In this document: positions 28,914 to 37,971 of the stretch, in pieces
How positions within the stretch are numbered: position 1 is the first letter of the stretch
Layout of the letters: each line of letters opens with the position of its first letter
DNA from: Methylicorpusculum oleiharenae
Lineage (GTDB): Bacteria > Pseudomonadota > Gammaproteobacteria > Methylococcales > Methylomonadaceae
Length of the DNA: 64,000 nt
Direction: 5' to 3'
NCBI RefSeq assembly: GCF_009828925.2
Contig: NZ_WUTY02000001.1
Span: 4,060,492 to 4,124,491 of the forward strand
The notes under the pieces: generated by a model
The model's database searches: none
What the model was told of the DNA's origin: nothing
Seen by the model: only the letters and a program-made list of their open reading frames with translations
Translations under genes and position numbers: made by a program

Positions 28914-29425
28914 CACAAGCGATATTTAACATCGCTTTTCAGCATGCGCTCATAAGCCTCATTAATAATTGGGATTGGAATTATTTCCATATCAAAGACT
29001 ATCTTATGTTCTGCGCAAAAATCCAGCATTTCTTATATTTCTTTAATGCCGCTTGTTAAAAAACACGTAAAATTTCGACGCTTGAAAATAAGTTGTCCCA
29101 AAGATCGCGGGGGATGAGGATGATCAGGATACGCTAAAGATAAAGTGTCCCGTCACGTTTTTATAAAGCGGTAAACTCATCTCAGTTACGGGGCGCCGCT
29201 ACAGTAATAAAATCTGGACTGGCAACATCATGCGTTGAGGTGTTTAGTATCCTCGATTTTATCCGGGGAGAGCCGATCATACAACTACATGAGCCCCTAA
29301 AAGCCCTAATGATTTTATCACCTGTAGCTTAACAAGTCCCAACCCGCGATGCCTACTTTAACATCTTTTGCAACCTGCCCGTGTTTTAACGGAGAGTAAT
29401 TCGCAATCTCCGCCCCTATCCTAAG
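28914..29425 (-). pseudogene. Zinc-type alcohol dehydrogenase (YahK-like) remnant
   Basis: On the minus strand, scattered frames spell pieces of an NADP-dependent alcohol dehydrogenase in the right order: ANYSPLKHGQVAKDVKVGIA (canonical YSPLKHW..GKG.KVGI), SPDKIEDTKHLNA, DHPHPPRSLGQLIFKRRNF, and finally [19 protein letters not shown] with [16 protein letters not shown] and a stop. Several frameshifts and stops separate them and the N-terminal catalytic part is gone. The remainder of 28733-29721 shows no gene. Confidence 0.75.
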
Positions 29426-29721
29426 GCGCAACCTGCTCTGGATCTAGTTGTTAGAGACTGCAATAGAAAGGCCTAAACCACGTAATAAATTTGAAATAAG
29501 CGTGATCTGATTATCATTTGGTCTGGGATTTCGTCTGTTAAACGCAAACGGTGCAAGGGGCAATTCTCGATGATGCGGAGCAAATAGAAGTGAAACCAGG
29601 CAATCCTGTTTAGGCAGGAATTTAAAGGCTTTAATCTCCCTCTAACTTATGCTAATCTACCGACCAATCCAGTGCATCGGCTTACTTCTATTGTTTACCG
29701 AGCATCAAAATCATTTTAATT

Positions 29722-29797
29722 GGGGTGTTAGCTCAGTTGGTAGAGCAGTGGACTCTTAATCCATGGGTCCAGGGTTCGAATCCCTGACGCCCCACCA
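29722..29797 (+). tRNA. tRNA-Lys (anticodon CTT)
   Basis: A 76-base cloverleaf. Acceptor GGGGTGT pairs with ACGCCCC, the D arm is GCTC...GAGC, and the anticodon arm GTGGA/TCCAT encloses loop CTCTTAA with anticodon CTT. The T arm is CAGGG-TTCGAAT-CCCTG, and the 3' CCA is encoded. Accessory DNA begins a few hundred bases downstream, but no second copy of this tRNA end is seen in the window. Confidence 0.97.
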
Positions 29798-30164
29798 ATA
29801 AAAATCAATGGCTTACAAGCTTTTCAAACATTGTGTTTTTAAAAATTGCGCAATTTTGGCGCACTTCTAAAAAAATACCCGCAAAACTTGCCAAATTTTT
29901 GGCATAAAAAACACCTTTAGCCAGTCGTAATTTAAAACAGAACGCTCCTTCGATTTGAGATATAAAGCAATACTTGATAATTGAGTTATTAAACTTTACC
30001 TAATAACTGCTGAGCCTTATACATCACTTGCCAAATCTTCATTTAAATATCATGCCGCGATTGATTTTGAACTTAACCTTTAAAGTTACCATGAAAGCCA
30101 TAACATTTTGGACAAAGGAACCCCTCCTGAATTAGTCAGGTTAAAAAAATCAATCAGTTACCGA
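29798..30164. other. Intergenic stretch, no supported gene
   Basis: AT-rich, no gene or clear structure recognised between the tRNA and the IS110 remnant. Confidence 0.6.
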
Positions 30165-30731
30165 TCAGGCTAGGGCAGGTTTTGCCGTAGGCAATTTGCC
30201 GATTTTCTTGAGAGCCTTGATCCAGCGTGGTGAGTGATCACCCGCCACCAAGCCGGCCACCATGGCGCTGGCCGTTACGCCCTTAATATCAGACACTACC
30301 GCGCCTAATGTTAGGCCGCCAACATCCAGTATTTTGTGTATACGGTTGGTTTCACTCGACAACATTTGTGAGAACTAACGGCGATAACGTGAAATCAAGC
30401 GCAATTCACGCAAATCTTTGGGCGGGATGAAACTGCCGTGCATCAAGCCAAAACGGGCGAGTACGGCCAGCCATTCCTAGTCGCCCCTATCGGTTTTTCG
30501 GCCCGGCACATATTTGATGAAGTGCGCATTAACGACCATGGCTAAAATGCCCGCCCGCTCGAGGTGGGTATGGGCGCTTTTCCAATAAATACCGGTGCTC
30601 TCCATGACCACCAGTGATACCTGAAGCTCCAGCAACCAAAATGCCATCGCGAACATGTTCCGTTTAAACCCGCCAAATTCACGCTGATGTTTGAGGATCG
30701 TTCCGTCAACCTCTTCAATGAGCACGATCAC
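30165..30731 (-). pseudogene. IS110-family transposase remnant
   Basis: One reading frame on the minus strand runs from MIVLIEEVDGTILKH through LVVMESTGIYWKS and YVPGRKTDRGD, where a TAG interrupts before EWLAVLARFGLMHGS. A second stop follows RLISRYRR, and the frame resumes with KILDVGGLTLGAVVSDIKG. These are the DEDD N-terminal domain and the central part of an IS110 transposase. Two nonsense codons and missing ends make it dead. Confidence 0.85.
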
Positions 30732-30741
30732 AACCCCCCTG

Positions 30742-30760
30742 TGTCAGGATAGTTGCCGCC
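30742..30760. repeat. Solitary IS3-type terminal repeat
   Basis: TGTCAGGATAGTTGCCGCC is nearly identical to the left end of the IS3-family element 147 bases further on, but no transposase is attached to it. It suggests an older copy or a deletion product. Confidence 0.5.
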
Positions 30761-30931
30761 ACCGATGTACAGAGCCCTAAGAATTGCGGAGCTCTGCGAT
30801 CCTTCCATTCTGGGCGCTCGCTCAGGAGGCCTGATGGGCGACAAACTCCTAGGCGGCGCTATCGCGCGCAGACATCCTTCACCCTCAGTGTCAGGATAGT
30901 TGTCGCCTCTAAAATTTTATAGAGGTACAAA

Positions 30932-31426
30932 ATGCAAACCCGTTATAGTGAAGAATTTAAACAGCAAGCCCTGAGTAAAGTATTGCAACGCGGTGATAAA
31001 AGTATTCAATCGATTGCCGATGAATTGACTATCAGTGTGTTTACTCTGAAAGGCTGGCTTAAACAGACACGATCCAAATCAACAACAAACACTATGAATC
31101 AACAACGTCCTAAAGACTGGACTCGGGAACAACGGTTTGAAGCCTTGCTAGCCAGCGCGGGCTTGGAAGGCGAAGCACTCAATGCCTTTTGCCGTGAACG
31201 AGGCTTGTTTACCCATCACCTGCAAACGTGGCAACAAGACTTTATTAAACCTCTTGAGGTCACCGAACCCAGCCAAGTCTCAAGGAAAGCCTTGAAACCC
31301 TTGGAGAACGAGATTGCACAACTGAAGAAAGACCTGCAACGCAAGGAGAAAGCCTTGGCAGAAGCCGCCGCTTTGTTGATTCTTCAAAAAAAGTGCCACG
31401 CGTTCTGGGAGGAAAAGGCGCCATGA
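30932..31426 (+). CDS. IS3-family element A, OrfA
   Basis: 164 residues with an N-terminal helix-turn-helix (YSEEFKQQALSKVL, SIQSIADELTISVFTLKGWL) that binds the element's ends, and a C-terminal leucine-zipper-like helix (LKPLENEIAQLKKDLQRKEK). The end overlaps OrfB by 34 bases with the A_AAA_AAG slip site, so a -1 frameshift should yield the OrfAB transposase. Confidence 0.88.
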   Translation: MQTRYSEEFKQQALSKVLQRGDKSIQSIADELTISVFTLKGWLKQTRSKSTTNTMNQQRPKDWTREQRFEALLASAGLEGEALNAFCRERGLFTHHLQTWQQDFIKPLEVTEPSQVSRKALKPLENEIAQLKKDLQRKEKALAEAAALLILQKKCHAFWEEKAP

Positions 31427-32490
31427 TCCCTCTTGCAGAACGCACCCATTTACTCACCTTATTTAACGAAGCGTTTGATCACGGAGCCCGTAAAGCCAAA
31501 GCTGCCGAGGTGATGGGGCTACCGCTACGCACATTACAACGTTGGCAACGTCCCGAAGCCGTGCCGGTTGACGGTCGCACGCGCCGTCAACACGTGCCTT
31601 GTAATCGTTTGAGTGACGAAGAACGCGCTCAGGTATTAGCCCTAGCCAACAGCGATGAGTTCAAAGACAAAACACCGCATCAGATCGTGCCGATGTTGGC
31701 CGAACGCGGCGAGTATTATGCCTCGGAGTCGACGATTTACCGCATTTTTCGCGAGGCGAAACAAGTCAAACACCGTCATGCCTGCCGTCCATCGGTCGAG
31801 CGTAGTAAGCCGAAAGCCCTCATCGCGACGGCACCGAAACAACTGGTGAGTTGGGATATCACCTATTTGACCAGCCTCATCAAAGGCCAGTTTTTCTATC
31901 TGTATCTGTTCATGGATATCTTCAGTCGCAAGATTGTCGGCTGGCAAGTTTATGAACAAGAAAACAGCGAACTGGCGGCCGATCTGATCACGGATCTCTG
32001 CCAACGAGAAGGGATTCCACCGCACCAGTTGGTGTTACATTCCGACAACGGCAGCCCGATGAAAGGGGCAACGCTGCTGGCAACCTTGCAGCAGCTTGGC
32101 GTCACACCCTCACGGAGTCGCCCGGCGGTGAGTAACGACAACCCGTATTCCGAGTCGTTGTTTAAAACGCTGAAATACGACGCCCAGTATCCGACCCAAC
32201 CGTTTGCCTCGGTCACCGCCGCCAGGGACTGGGTAACCGACTTTGTCGCCTGGTACAACCATGAGCATCGGCATAGTGGCATTCAATTTGTAACGCCTGA
32301 GCAACGCCACAGGGGTGAAGATCGGGCGATCCTGAAGCAACGCAAGGCCGTTTACGAGGCCGCTAAAGCCAAAAAACCGGAGCGCTGGAGTCGTAATACC
32401 CGAAACTGGGAATGGCAGGCAGAAGTCTGTTTAAATCCCGATAAACCGAGCGATAGTGCGGTAAAAAATACCGACACTACCGTTCATTAA
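31393..32490 (+). CDS. IS3-family element A, OrfB (DDE integrase core)
   Basis: About 365 codons in the -1 frame. After an HTH_21-like region comes the rve integrase core with catalytic residues D in SWDITYLTS, D in LHSDNGSPMK and E in NPYSESLFKTLK, followed by WYNHEHRHSGIQFVTPEQRH. All three acidic residues are present, so the transposase may be active. It is probably made as an OrfAB fusion by frameshifting rather than from the GTG at 31393. Confidence 0.9.
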   Translation: MPRVLGGKGAMIPLAERTHLLTLFNEAFDHGARKAKAAEVMGLPLRTLQRWQRPEAVPVDGRTRRQHVPCNRLSDEERAQVLALANSDEFKDKTPHQIVPMLAERGEYYASESTIYRIFREAKQVKHRHACRPSVERSKPKALIATAPKQLVSWDITYLTSLIKGQFFYLYLFMDIFSRKIVGWQVYEQENSELAADLITDLCQREGIPPHQLVLHSDNGSPMKGATLLATLQQLGVTPSRSRPAVSNDNPYSESLFKTLKYDAQYPTQPFASVTAARDWVTDFVAWYNHEHRHSGIQFVTPEQRHRGEDRAILKQRKAVYEAAKAKKPERWSRNTRNWEWQAEVCLNPDKPSDSAVKNTDTTVH

Positions 32491-32528
32491 TTTTCAACTC
32501 ATGCGACAACTACGTTGACATTTACCGG

Positions 32529-32823
32529 TACCCAGCTGGGTGAGATTAGCGCTTTATTGCGCAAAGAAGGGATTTATTCCTCCCATCTGTCCACTTGGCG
32601 TAGGCAGCGCGCTGCCGATGAGCGCGCCGCGTTGGCGCCGCAAAAACGCGGGCGCAAGGCCGACCCTGCGCAGGCCGAGGATCGTCGTGTGCACCAACTT
32701 ACCCAGGAAAATGAGCGTCTGCGCCGCAGACTGGCTCAGGCCAATGCCATTATTGAGGTCCAAAAAAAACTTTGCGTCTTGTTCGGTCTGCCGACGGACG
32801 AGACGCCGAGCGAGTCCTGCTGA
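32529..32823 (+). pseudogene. IS3-family element B, OrfA fragment
   Basis: Encodes only the last 97 or so residues of OrfA (from TQLGEISALLRKEGIYSSHL). The helix-turn-helix start is missing, so this copy cannot make its own full transposase. Confidence 0.8.
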
Positions 32824-33836
32824 TGCAAGCCCTTAACCAGTTGGCCCCGGAGGTCGGCCTGGCGCCGGCTTGCGCGGCCCTGAATTCGAACCGCAGTTCG
32901 GTCTATCGCGAGGATGCCCGCCGGCGCCTCTTGGTGCCTGTGCCGGTAACGCGGGTGCCTCGTCCGTCCGTCCCGTTGGCTTTCTCGACCAGTGAGCGCC
33001 AGCAACTGCTGGCGGTGCTTAACAGCGAACGCTTCGCCGATTGCTCGCCGTATTTTGTCTATGCCACCCTGCTGGACGAGGGGCGCTACATCGGCTCGGT
33101 GCGCACCTTGTACCGCGCCCTGGAGGCGGACGGCCTGTCGGCGGAGCGCAGGCGCCAACGGCTGCACCCGGTCTATACCAAGCCGGAACTCCTGGCCACC
33201 GCGCCCAATCAAGTCTGGAGCTGGGATATCACGAAACTCAAAGGCCCGGCCAAATGGACCTGTTTCCACCTGTATGTGATCCTGGATATTTATAGCCGCT
33301 ATGTGGTCGGTTGGATGGTCGCTCCGCGGGAAACCGCCGAACTGGCCGAGCAGCTCATCGCCGAAACAGTGGCCAAGCACAACATCACGCCGCATACGCT
33401 GACGCTGCATGCCGACCGCGGTTCCAGCATGCGCAGCAAGCCGGTGGCCGCCTTGCTGGTTGATCTGGAGGTCGCCAAGACCCATAGCCGGCCTTATGTC
33501 TCAGATGACAATCCCTATTCCGAGGCCCAGTTCAAAACCCTGAAATATCGGCCTGATTTCCCCATCCGCTTCGGATGCCTTGAAGATGCCCGCAGCCATT
33601 GCCAACGCTTCTTCCTGTGGTACAACCAGTCCCATTGCCACTCGGGCATCGGTTACATGACCCCGGCCACCGTCCATTTCGACCAAGCGGCTACGGTATA
33701 CCAAGCACGCGCAAAAACCCTGGAGATTGCCTTCCTCGCCAATCCAAAGCGATTCAAAGGAAAGTGCCCTTTACCACCCAGCTTGCCCAACGCCGTTTGG
33801 ATCAATCCGCCTAATAACACAAAGGGAGAAACTTGA
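32772..33836 (+). CDS. IS3-family element B, OrfB (truncated copy)
   Basis: 354 codons with a complete DDE core: D in SWDITKLKGP, D in LHADRGSSMRS and E in NPYSEAQFKTLK. It differs from the other copy by a handful of substitutions. Without a full OrfA upstream it is unlikely to be expressed normally. Confidence 0.85.
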   Translation: MRLVRSADGRDAERVLLMQALNQLAPEVGLAPACAALNSNRSSVYREDARRRLLVPVPVTRVPRPSVPLAFSTSERQQLLAVLNSERFADCSPYFVYATLLDEGRYIGSVRTLYRALEADGLSAERRRQRLHPVYTKPELLATAPNQVWSWDITKLKGPAKWTCFHLYVILDIYSRYVVGWMVAPRETAELAEQLIAETVAKHNITPHTLTLHADRGSSMRSKPVAALLVDLEVAKTHSRPYVSDDNPYSEAQFKTLKYRPDFPIRFGCLEDARSHCQRFFLWYNQSHCHSGIGYMTPATVHFDQAATVYQARAKTLEIAFLANPKRFKGKCPLPPSLPNAVWINPPNNTKGET

Positions 33837-33900
33837 CCCATAAATACACAACAGTTAGACACTAAATAAAACAACTGGGTGTCTCAAAGTCATTGACACA

Positions 33901-34243
33901 TTCCGGAAGCTGTCCTGCAAGAGCTTTTAATTGACGACCCAACTGATCAATCTCAATAGAGTACAAGCGAACAGTTGTCAACGTACCTAGCCGGTACTGA
34001 ACTACGGTATCATCGTTTAACTGTAGTAGCTCCTTAATGTGTTCTCCATAGGCAGTTCGGGCCTCGACCATACCGGTTTTTGCATCGAATCGAAGATGCG
34101 CAGCCATCTCGTGGTCACAGGGGTTTACAACGTAAGGCCCGACTTTCTCGTCAAGCGGCCAATCATTATTCTTTCGACTATTGCAGTTACCACAGCAATA
34201 ATACAAATTCTCATAGTTGCAAACTAGGTTTGCGAAACCGGAA
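33901..34243 (-). pseudogene. HNH endonuclease fragment between two IS copies
   Basis: On the minus strand the 343 bases encode the back part of an HNH nuclease: FANLVCNYENLYYCCGNCNS, then RKNNDWP and LRFDAKTGMVEA, with the CxxCN-type zinc and NK/NR segments of the fold. The N-terminal part has been removed by the IS at 34244 and the C-terminus by the IS ending at 33900. The style recalls the small HNH proteins of restriction or defence pairs (for example the TIGR02646 type), but no partner remains to prove it. Confidence 0.65.
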
Positions 34244-34300
34244 TGTGTCAATGACATTGAGACACCAAGTTGTTTTATTTAGTGTCTAACTGTTGTTTAT

Positions 34301-35371
34301 TTATGGGTCAAGTTTCTCCTTTGTGTTATTAGGCGGATTGATCCAAACGGCGTTGGGCAAGCGGGGCGGCAAGGGGCACTGTCCTTTGAATCGCTTTGGG
34401 TTGGCAAGGAAAGCCGTCTCCAGGGTTTTGGCGCGGGCTTGGTATACCTTAGCCGCTTGGTCGAAGTGGACGGTGGCCGGGGTCATGTAACCGATGCCCG
34501 AGTGGCAATGGGACTGGTTGTACCACTGGAAGAAGCGTTGGCAATGGCTGCGGGCATCTTCAAGGCATCCGAAGCGGACGGGGAAATCAGGCCGATATTT
34601 CAGGGTTTTGAACTGGGCCTCGGAATAGGGATTGTCATCTGAGACATAAGGCCGGCTATGGGTCTTGGCGACCTCCAGATCGACCAGCAAGGCGGCCACC
34701 GGCTTGCTGCGCATGCTGGAACCGCGGTCGGCATGCAGCGTCAGCGTATGCGGCGTGATGTTGTGCTTGGCCACTGTTTCGGCGATGAGCTGCTCGGCCA
34801 GTTCGGCGGTTTCCCGCGGAGCGACCATCCAACCGACCACATAGCGGCTATAAATATCCAGGATCACATACAGGTGGAAACAGGTCCATTTGGCCGGGCC
34901 TTTGAGTTTCGTGATATCCCAGCTCCAGACTTGATTGGGCGCGGTGGCCAGGAGTTCCGGCTTGGTATAGACCGGGTGCAGCCGTTGGCGCCTGCGCTCC
35001 GCCGACAGGCCGTCCGCCTCCAGGGCGCGGTACAAGGTGCGCACCGAGCCGATGTAGCGCCCCTCGTCCAGCAGGGTGGCATAGACAAAATACGGCGAGC
35101 AATCGGCGAAGCGTTCGCTGTTAAGCACCGCCAGCAGTTGCTGGCGCTCACTGGTCGAGAAAGCCAACGGGACGGACGGACGAGGCACCCGCGTTACCGG
35201 CACAGGCACCAAGAGGCGCCGGCGGGCATCCTCGCGATAGACCGAACTGCGGTTCGAATTCAGGGCCGCGCAAGCCGACGCCAGGCCGACCTCCGGGGCC
35301 AACTGGTTAAGGGCTTGCATCAGCAGGACTCGCTCGGCGTCTCGTCCGTCGGCAGACCGAACAAGACGCAA
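34301..35371 (-). CDS. IS3-family element B, OrfB (full copy)
   Basis: 356 codons with intact DDE residues (SWDITKLKGP, LHADRGSSMRS, NPYSEAQFKTLK). Probably expressed as an OrfAB fusion: a run of eight A just before the LCVLFGLP codons of OrfA is a -1 slip site, and OrfB lies in the -1 frame. Confidence 0.9.
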   Translation of the reverse strand: MRLVRSADGRDAERVLLMQALNQLAPEVGLASACAALNSNRSSVYREDARRRLLVPVPVTRVPRPSVPLAFSTSERQQLLAVLNSERFADCSPYFVYATLLDEGRYIGSVRTLYRALEADGLSAERRRQRLHPVYTKPELLATAPNQVWSWDITKLKGPAKWTCFHLYVILDIYSRYVVGWMVAPRETAELAEQLIAETVAKHNITPHTLTLHADRGSSMRSKPVAALLVDLEVAKTHSRPYVSDDNPYSEAQFKTLKYRPDFPVRFGCLEDARSHCQRFFQWYNQSHCHSGIGYMTPATVHFDQAAKVYQARAKTLETAFLANPKRFKGQCPLPPRLPNAVWINPPNNTKEKLDP

Positions 35372-35808
35372 AGTTTTTTTTGGACCTCAATAATGGCATT
35401 GGCCTGAGCCAGTCTGCGGCGCAGACGCTCATTTTCCTGGGTAAGTTGGTGCACACGACGATCCTCGGCCTGCGCAGGGTCGGCCTTGCGCCCGCGTTTT
35501 TGCGGCGCCAACGCGGCGCGCTCATCGGCAGCACGCTGCCTACGCCAAGTGGACAGATGGGAGGAATAAATCCCTTCTTTGCGCAATAAAGCGCCAATCT
35601 CACCCAGCTGGGTACAGCGATCAGCGGCCTCCAGGATGCGGCGCTTGTCGCTGCTGGTAAATTGTCGGCGCTGGGCGGTGGCAACCACCTCTGGGTCGGG
35701 CCGCGCGCCGGAGGTCGCGTTTTCAGCCGCCCTACGGGCGTCTTCCAACGCGACCTCCGGCGCAGTTACTTGTGGTGATTCCATGGTCTCTGCTTTCGAT
35801 TTGCTCAT
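35320..35808 (-). CDS. IS3-family element B, OrfA (full copy)
   Basis: 162 residues with the helix-turn-helix of IS3 OrfA proteins (QFTSSDKRRILEAADRC, HLSTWRRQRAADE) and a leucine-zipper helix (QLTQENERLRRRLAQANAII). It overlaps OrfB by 52 bases around the poly-A slippery sequence. Confidence 0.88.
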   Translation of the reverse strand: MSKSKAETMESPQVTAPEVALEDARRAAENATSGARPDPEVVATAQRRQFTSSDKRRILEAADRCTQLGEIGALLRKEGIYSSHLSTWRRQRAADERAALAPQKRGRKADPAQAEDRRVHQLTQENERLRRRLAQANAIIEVQKKLCVLFGLPTDETPSESC

Positions 35809-35871
35809 GATTCTGGCCTACCTTTATACTCTAATTTCCGAGGGGTAGGTGTCTCAGGTCATATTGGCACA

Positions 35872-36568
35872 GGGGGTTCGAGCTGGCAAGATTTCGCAGG
35901 GTCAATATGAGGCAGAAGAACAAGATATAAACCAAAACTTGGCTGATCTACTTCACACTCTTCAATCACATACAGGCCAGCTATCTCTCCCGCCTTTACG
36001 AAAGAAACTCCTCGGCATCACCCTAATAAAACCATGATCTGGACAGTCAGCTTTTCTGCCGAAGTGCGGGAGATCGTCAGACATTAGAGAACGTCGGCAG
36101 TCTGAGGTATTGCTGACGTTCATTTCACTGATTTTGGCCATCAGCGAATGTCAAGAATTGGCCGGGTCAAGTCAAAGAGGACTCAAGGTAGCTCGCCGCA
36201 AAGCTGCCATTCGTTGAGGTTAGCGACAAAAATTTCGTCGGCATCTTCAATGGACGGTTTTGGCCGGAATTGTTAATTCGCCATTGAAGCAACCCCTCCT
36301 TCATAGCTGTCATTCATAGTTTAACTGCTTCTATGGCTTCACACTTAAGGCTGGACAGTTGTGGTAGGGCGTTTGTGCCCGCGTCATTCCAATCTCCTTC
36401 AGTCCCAATCTTGGAAGTAGCAGTTTCGCCTTAAGATAGAAGCCGCCTCGATAAAGGAATTTGGCAGTTTCGAATGGAATATGCATACTAAAAATAGTAT
36501 CTTGATAAATAATTCGTTAGGAGCGGCTTCGGTTTCCCACCCAAAAAAGTGGGGTTAAACAGGTATTA
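35872..36568. other. Flank of element B with a gene scrap
   Basis: At 35872-36037 the plus strand has a stop-free stretch ending LSLPPLRKKLLGITLIKP, probably the tail of a gene cut by the insertion; I do not recognise it. From 36038 to 36568 I see no gene. Confidence 0.4.
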
Positions 36569-37540
36569 TTAATCGTCCTGGTCATTGCCCCTCACTATAA
36601 TAGGTGAAAGCCATTTATAGCTAAATTGACGCTCACCAGCTTTAGGGCCTCGCCAAAAGCCGTGCCAATGTGACCGGCGCAAATGTGGTTTGACGGAGCG
36701 CCCGGTTGGTTCTGTGGCGTTTGCTTGCCGCAATTGTTCGCCGGTTTTCTCGCCGATCGTCCAGATTTTCGGCTTGTCGGGCGGAAACAAACGCCAACCG
36801 GCTTTGACTTTTTTCGGTCGCGGGTAACTTGGCTTGCTTTCAGGCTCTGCCCGGTCGACAATTTCCGGTTCTTTACTGGATAAATACAGTACCAGACTCA
36901 CCAACGGATTAATCAATTGGGCTATTTTTTCGATCGAATTGCTTAATTCCGATGTTCCATGAATTAAAACCTTTGCGTGTACTGCCTGCCGTTTCCCTTC
37001 GCTAAACCACCGGTCCACCGCTTCGGTAATCGTCCAAGGTCCGATATTCAGAATTTGTGGCTGCAGTTTCGTTTCAGTATCGAGCAGAAAACGTAATTCA
37101 TTTCGATGCGTGTTAGAGTCTTGTTCGAGATACACCCAAAAACCATACAGCTTTTCATCAAACCACAGGTAATCTTCCGGTATTTCAATGTAAATACACC
37201 ATTCAGGTAAACGAAGTAAAACCTCGCTCGGGATTTCGCCTTTAAAGAGAGTATCCGACAATGCCGAAAACGTGTCCGGGTCGAACCGGTAAATACCTTG
37301 GCTGTAACGCCATGAACCCAATGCGGCAAGTTGCGCCACGTCGCCAATGAGATTCAACGGTAAACGCTCGGTTTTATGATGCGTGCTGATAATCGAGTAC
37401 CAAGCAGCCATTGGCATAAAGCACCACGTCGGCCAATCGGGTAAATCTTTGCCCCGGTTTTGCCGGAAAATATCGACCTGTTTCCAAGCGTTAGGGTAGC
37501 GTTTAGCAATGGCGTTCAGCTGCTGAATGGGGCGTAACAT
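36569..37540 (-). CDS. AcrVA2-like protein
   Basis: 323 residues that, from memory, align along their length with the Cas12a inhibitor AcrVA2 of Moraxella bovoculi (322 residues). Shared features are LGSWRYSQGIYRFD (there YGAWRNTLGIYQLD), LRLPEWCIYIEIP (there LNLPDWCVYVDI), GFWVYLE, DTETKLQPQ, the SSKEPEIV segment, WTIGEKTGEQLRQ and the C-terminal HLRRSHWHGFWRGP with KWLSPIIV. AcrVA2 lowers Cas12a production by acting on its nascent chain and mRNA. AcrVA2 relatives are common in mobile DNA of hosts without Cas12a, so the role here is open. It lies among IS elements and next to a tRNA attachment site. Confidence 0.8.
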   Translation of the reverse strand: MLRPIQQLNAIAKRYPNAWKQVDIFRQNRGKDLPDWPTWCFMPMAAWYSIISTHHKTERLPLNLIGDVAQLAALGSWRYSQGIYRFDPDTFSALSDTLFKGEIPSEVLLRLPEWCIYIEIPEDYLWFDEKLYGFWVYLEQDSNTHRNELRFLLDTETKLQPQILNIGPWTITEAVDRWFSEGKRQAVHAKVLIHGTSELSNSIEKIAQLINPLVSLVLYLSSKEPEIVDRAEPESKPSYPRPKKVKAGWRLFPPDKPKIWTIGEKTGEQLRQANATEPTGRSVKPHLRRSHWHGFWRGPKAGERQFSYKWLSPIIVRGNDQDD

Positions 37541-37885
37541 GAAAAGATACGGGTCCGACGAACAGGTTATTTAAGCATAAATCGCCCAAATTACCCCATA
37601 ATGCCTTAATAACGATCGATAGGAACAGACGAGTAGATTTAGAGACTAACCGCCTTTGGGTAGTTCATGAAGAGGGCCCTTTGAAGGACTGACAAAAATT
37701 AAGCCCCTGCTTTGCGTGGGCCATTGAACTTGAAATGAAACTGCATTAAGTGGATTTAAAAGCGATAACGCAATTGGGGACTTCTTAAAGAAAAGCTATG
37801 GCGGGGATTATGTATAAGAGAAAAAGCCCCCTTATGTTCCTCCACGTTCTCTCATAATCCTAACCCATACCTAACCCAGGCAATA

Positions 37886-37918
37886 AAAAAGGCCTTGGTA
37901 AAAAACCTAAGGCCTTGA
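37886..37918 (-). terminator. Terminator downstream of the tRNA-Thr end
   Basis: On the minus strand AAGGCCTTAGG pairs with CCAAGGCCTT across a short T-rich loop and is followed by a T-run. It lies just after the tRNA-Thr 3' end, so it probably terminated the original tRNA transcript. Confidence 0.7.
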
Positions 37919-37924
37919 TTTTAT

Positions 37925-37971
37925 TGGAGCTGGTGATGGGACTCGAACCCGCGACCGGCTGATTACAAATC
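37925..37971 (-). other. tRNA-Thr 3' fragment, candidate attachment site
   Basis: Read on the minus strand the 47 bases hold the anticodon loop (TTTGTAA, anticodon TGT), the right half of the anticodon stem, the variable loop, the T arm (GCGGGTTCGAGTCCC) and the acceptor 3' strand with CCA of a tRNA-Thr. The 5' half is absent: upstream bases do not form a D arm or acceptor 5' strand. A tyrosine integrase begins 210 bases away. This is what integration into a tRNA 3' end leaves. The intact tRNA should mark the other end of the element; it is not in this window. Confidence 0.75.

Larger units (their letters stand above)
30889..32520 (+). mobile_element. IS3-family insertion sequence A (intact-looking)
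   Basis: 1,632 bases between the inverted ends TGTCAGGATAGTTGTCGC (30889-30906) and GCGACAACTACGTTGACA (32503-32520), starting TG and ending CA as usual for IS3. Two overlapping genes are joined by a slippery A_AAA_AAG heptamer at 31387-31393. No target-site duplication is visible at its flanks, and its right end abuts a truncated copy of another IS, so one side has been rearranged. Confidence 0.85.
32529..33900 (+). mobile_element. IS3-family insertion sequence B, left-truncated copy
   Basis: The sequence from 32529 to 33900 is nearly identical, in inverted orientation, to the full copy at 34244-35871. It has lost the first part, including the left terminal repeat and the start of OrfA, at its junction with element A. 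The right end finishes GTCATTGACACA. Confidence 0.85.
34244..35871 (-). mobile_element. IS3-family insertion sequence B, full copy
   Basis: 1,628 bases with imperfect terminal repeats. TGTGTCAATGACATTGAGAC at the low end corresponds to TGTGCCAATATGACCTGAGA read inward from the high end. OrfA and OrfB are both present. The flanks do not show an obvious target duplication (GAA against GGG). Confidence 0.85.

Noticed and set aside
29722-29797. tRNA-Lys as the attachment site of the accessory region
   Set aside because: No second copy of its 3' end is seen, and the integrase sits beside a tRNA-Thr fragment instead.
34658-35407. Long open frame opposite the IS3-family OrfB (and its mirror at 32736-33485)
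   Set aside because: It is the antisense of the transposase in a GC-rich region; both copies give the same artefact and there is no protein-like signature.
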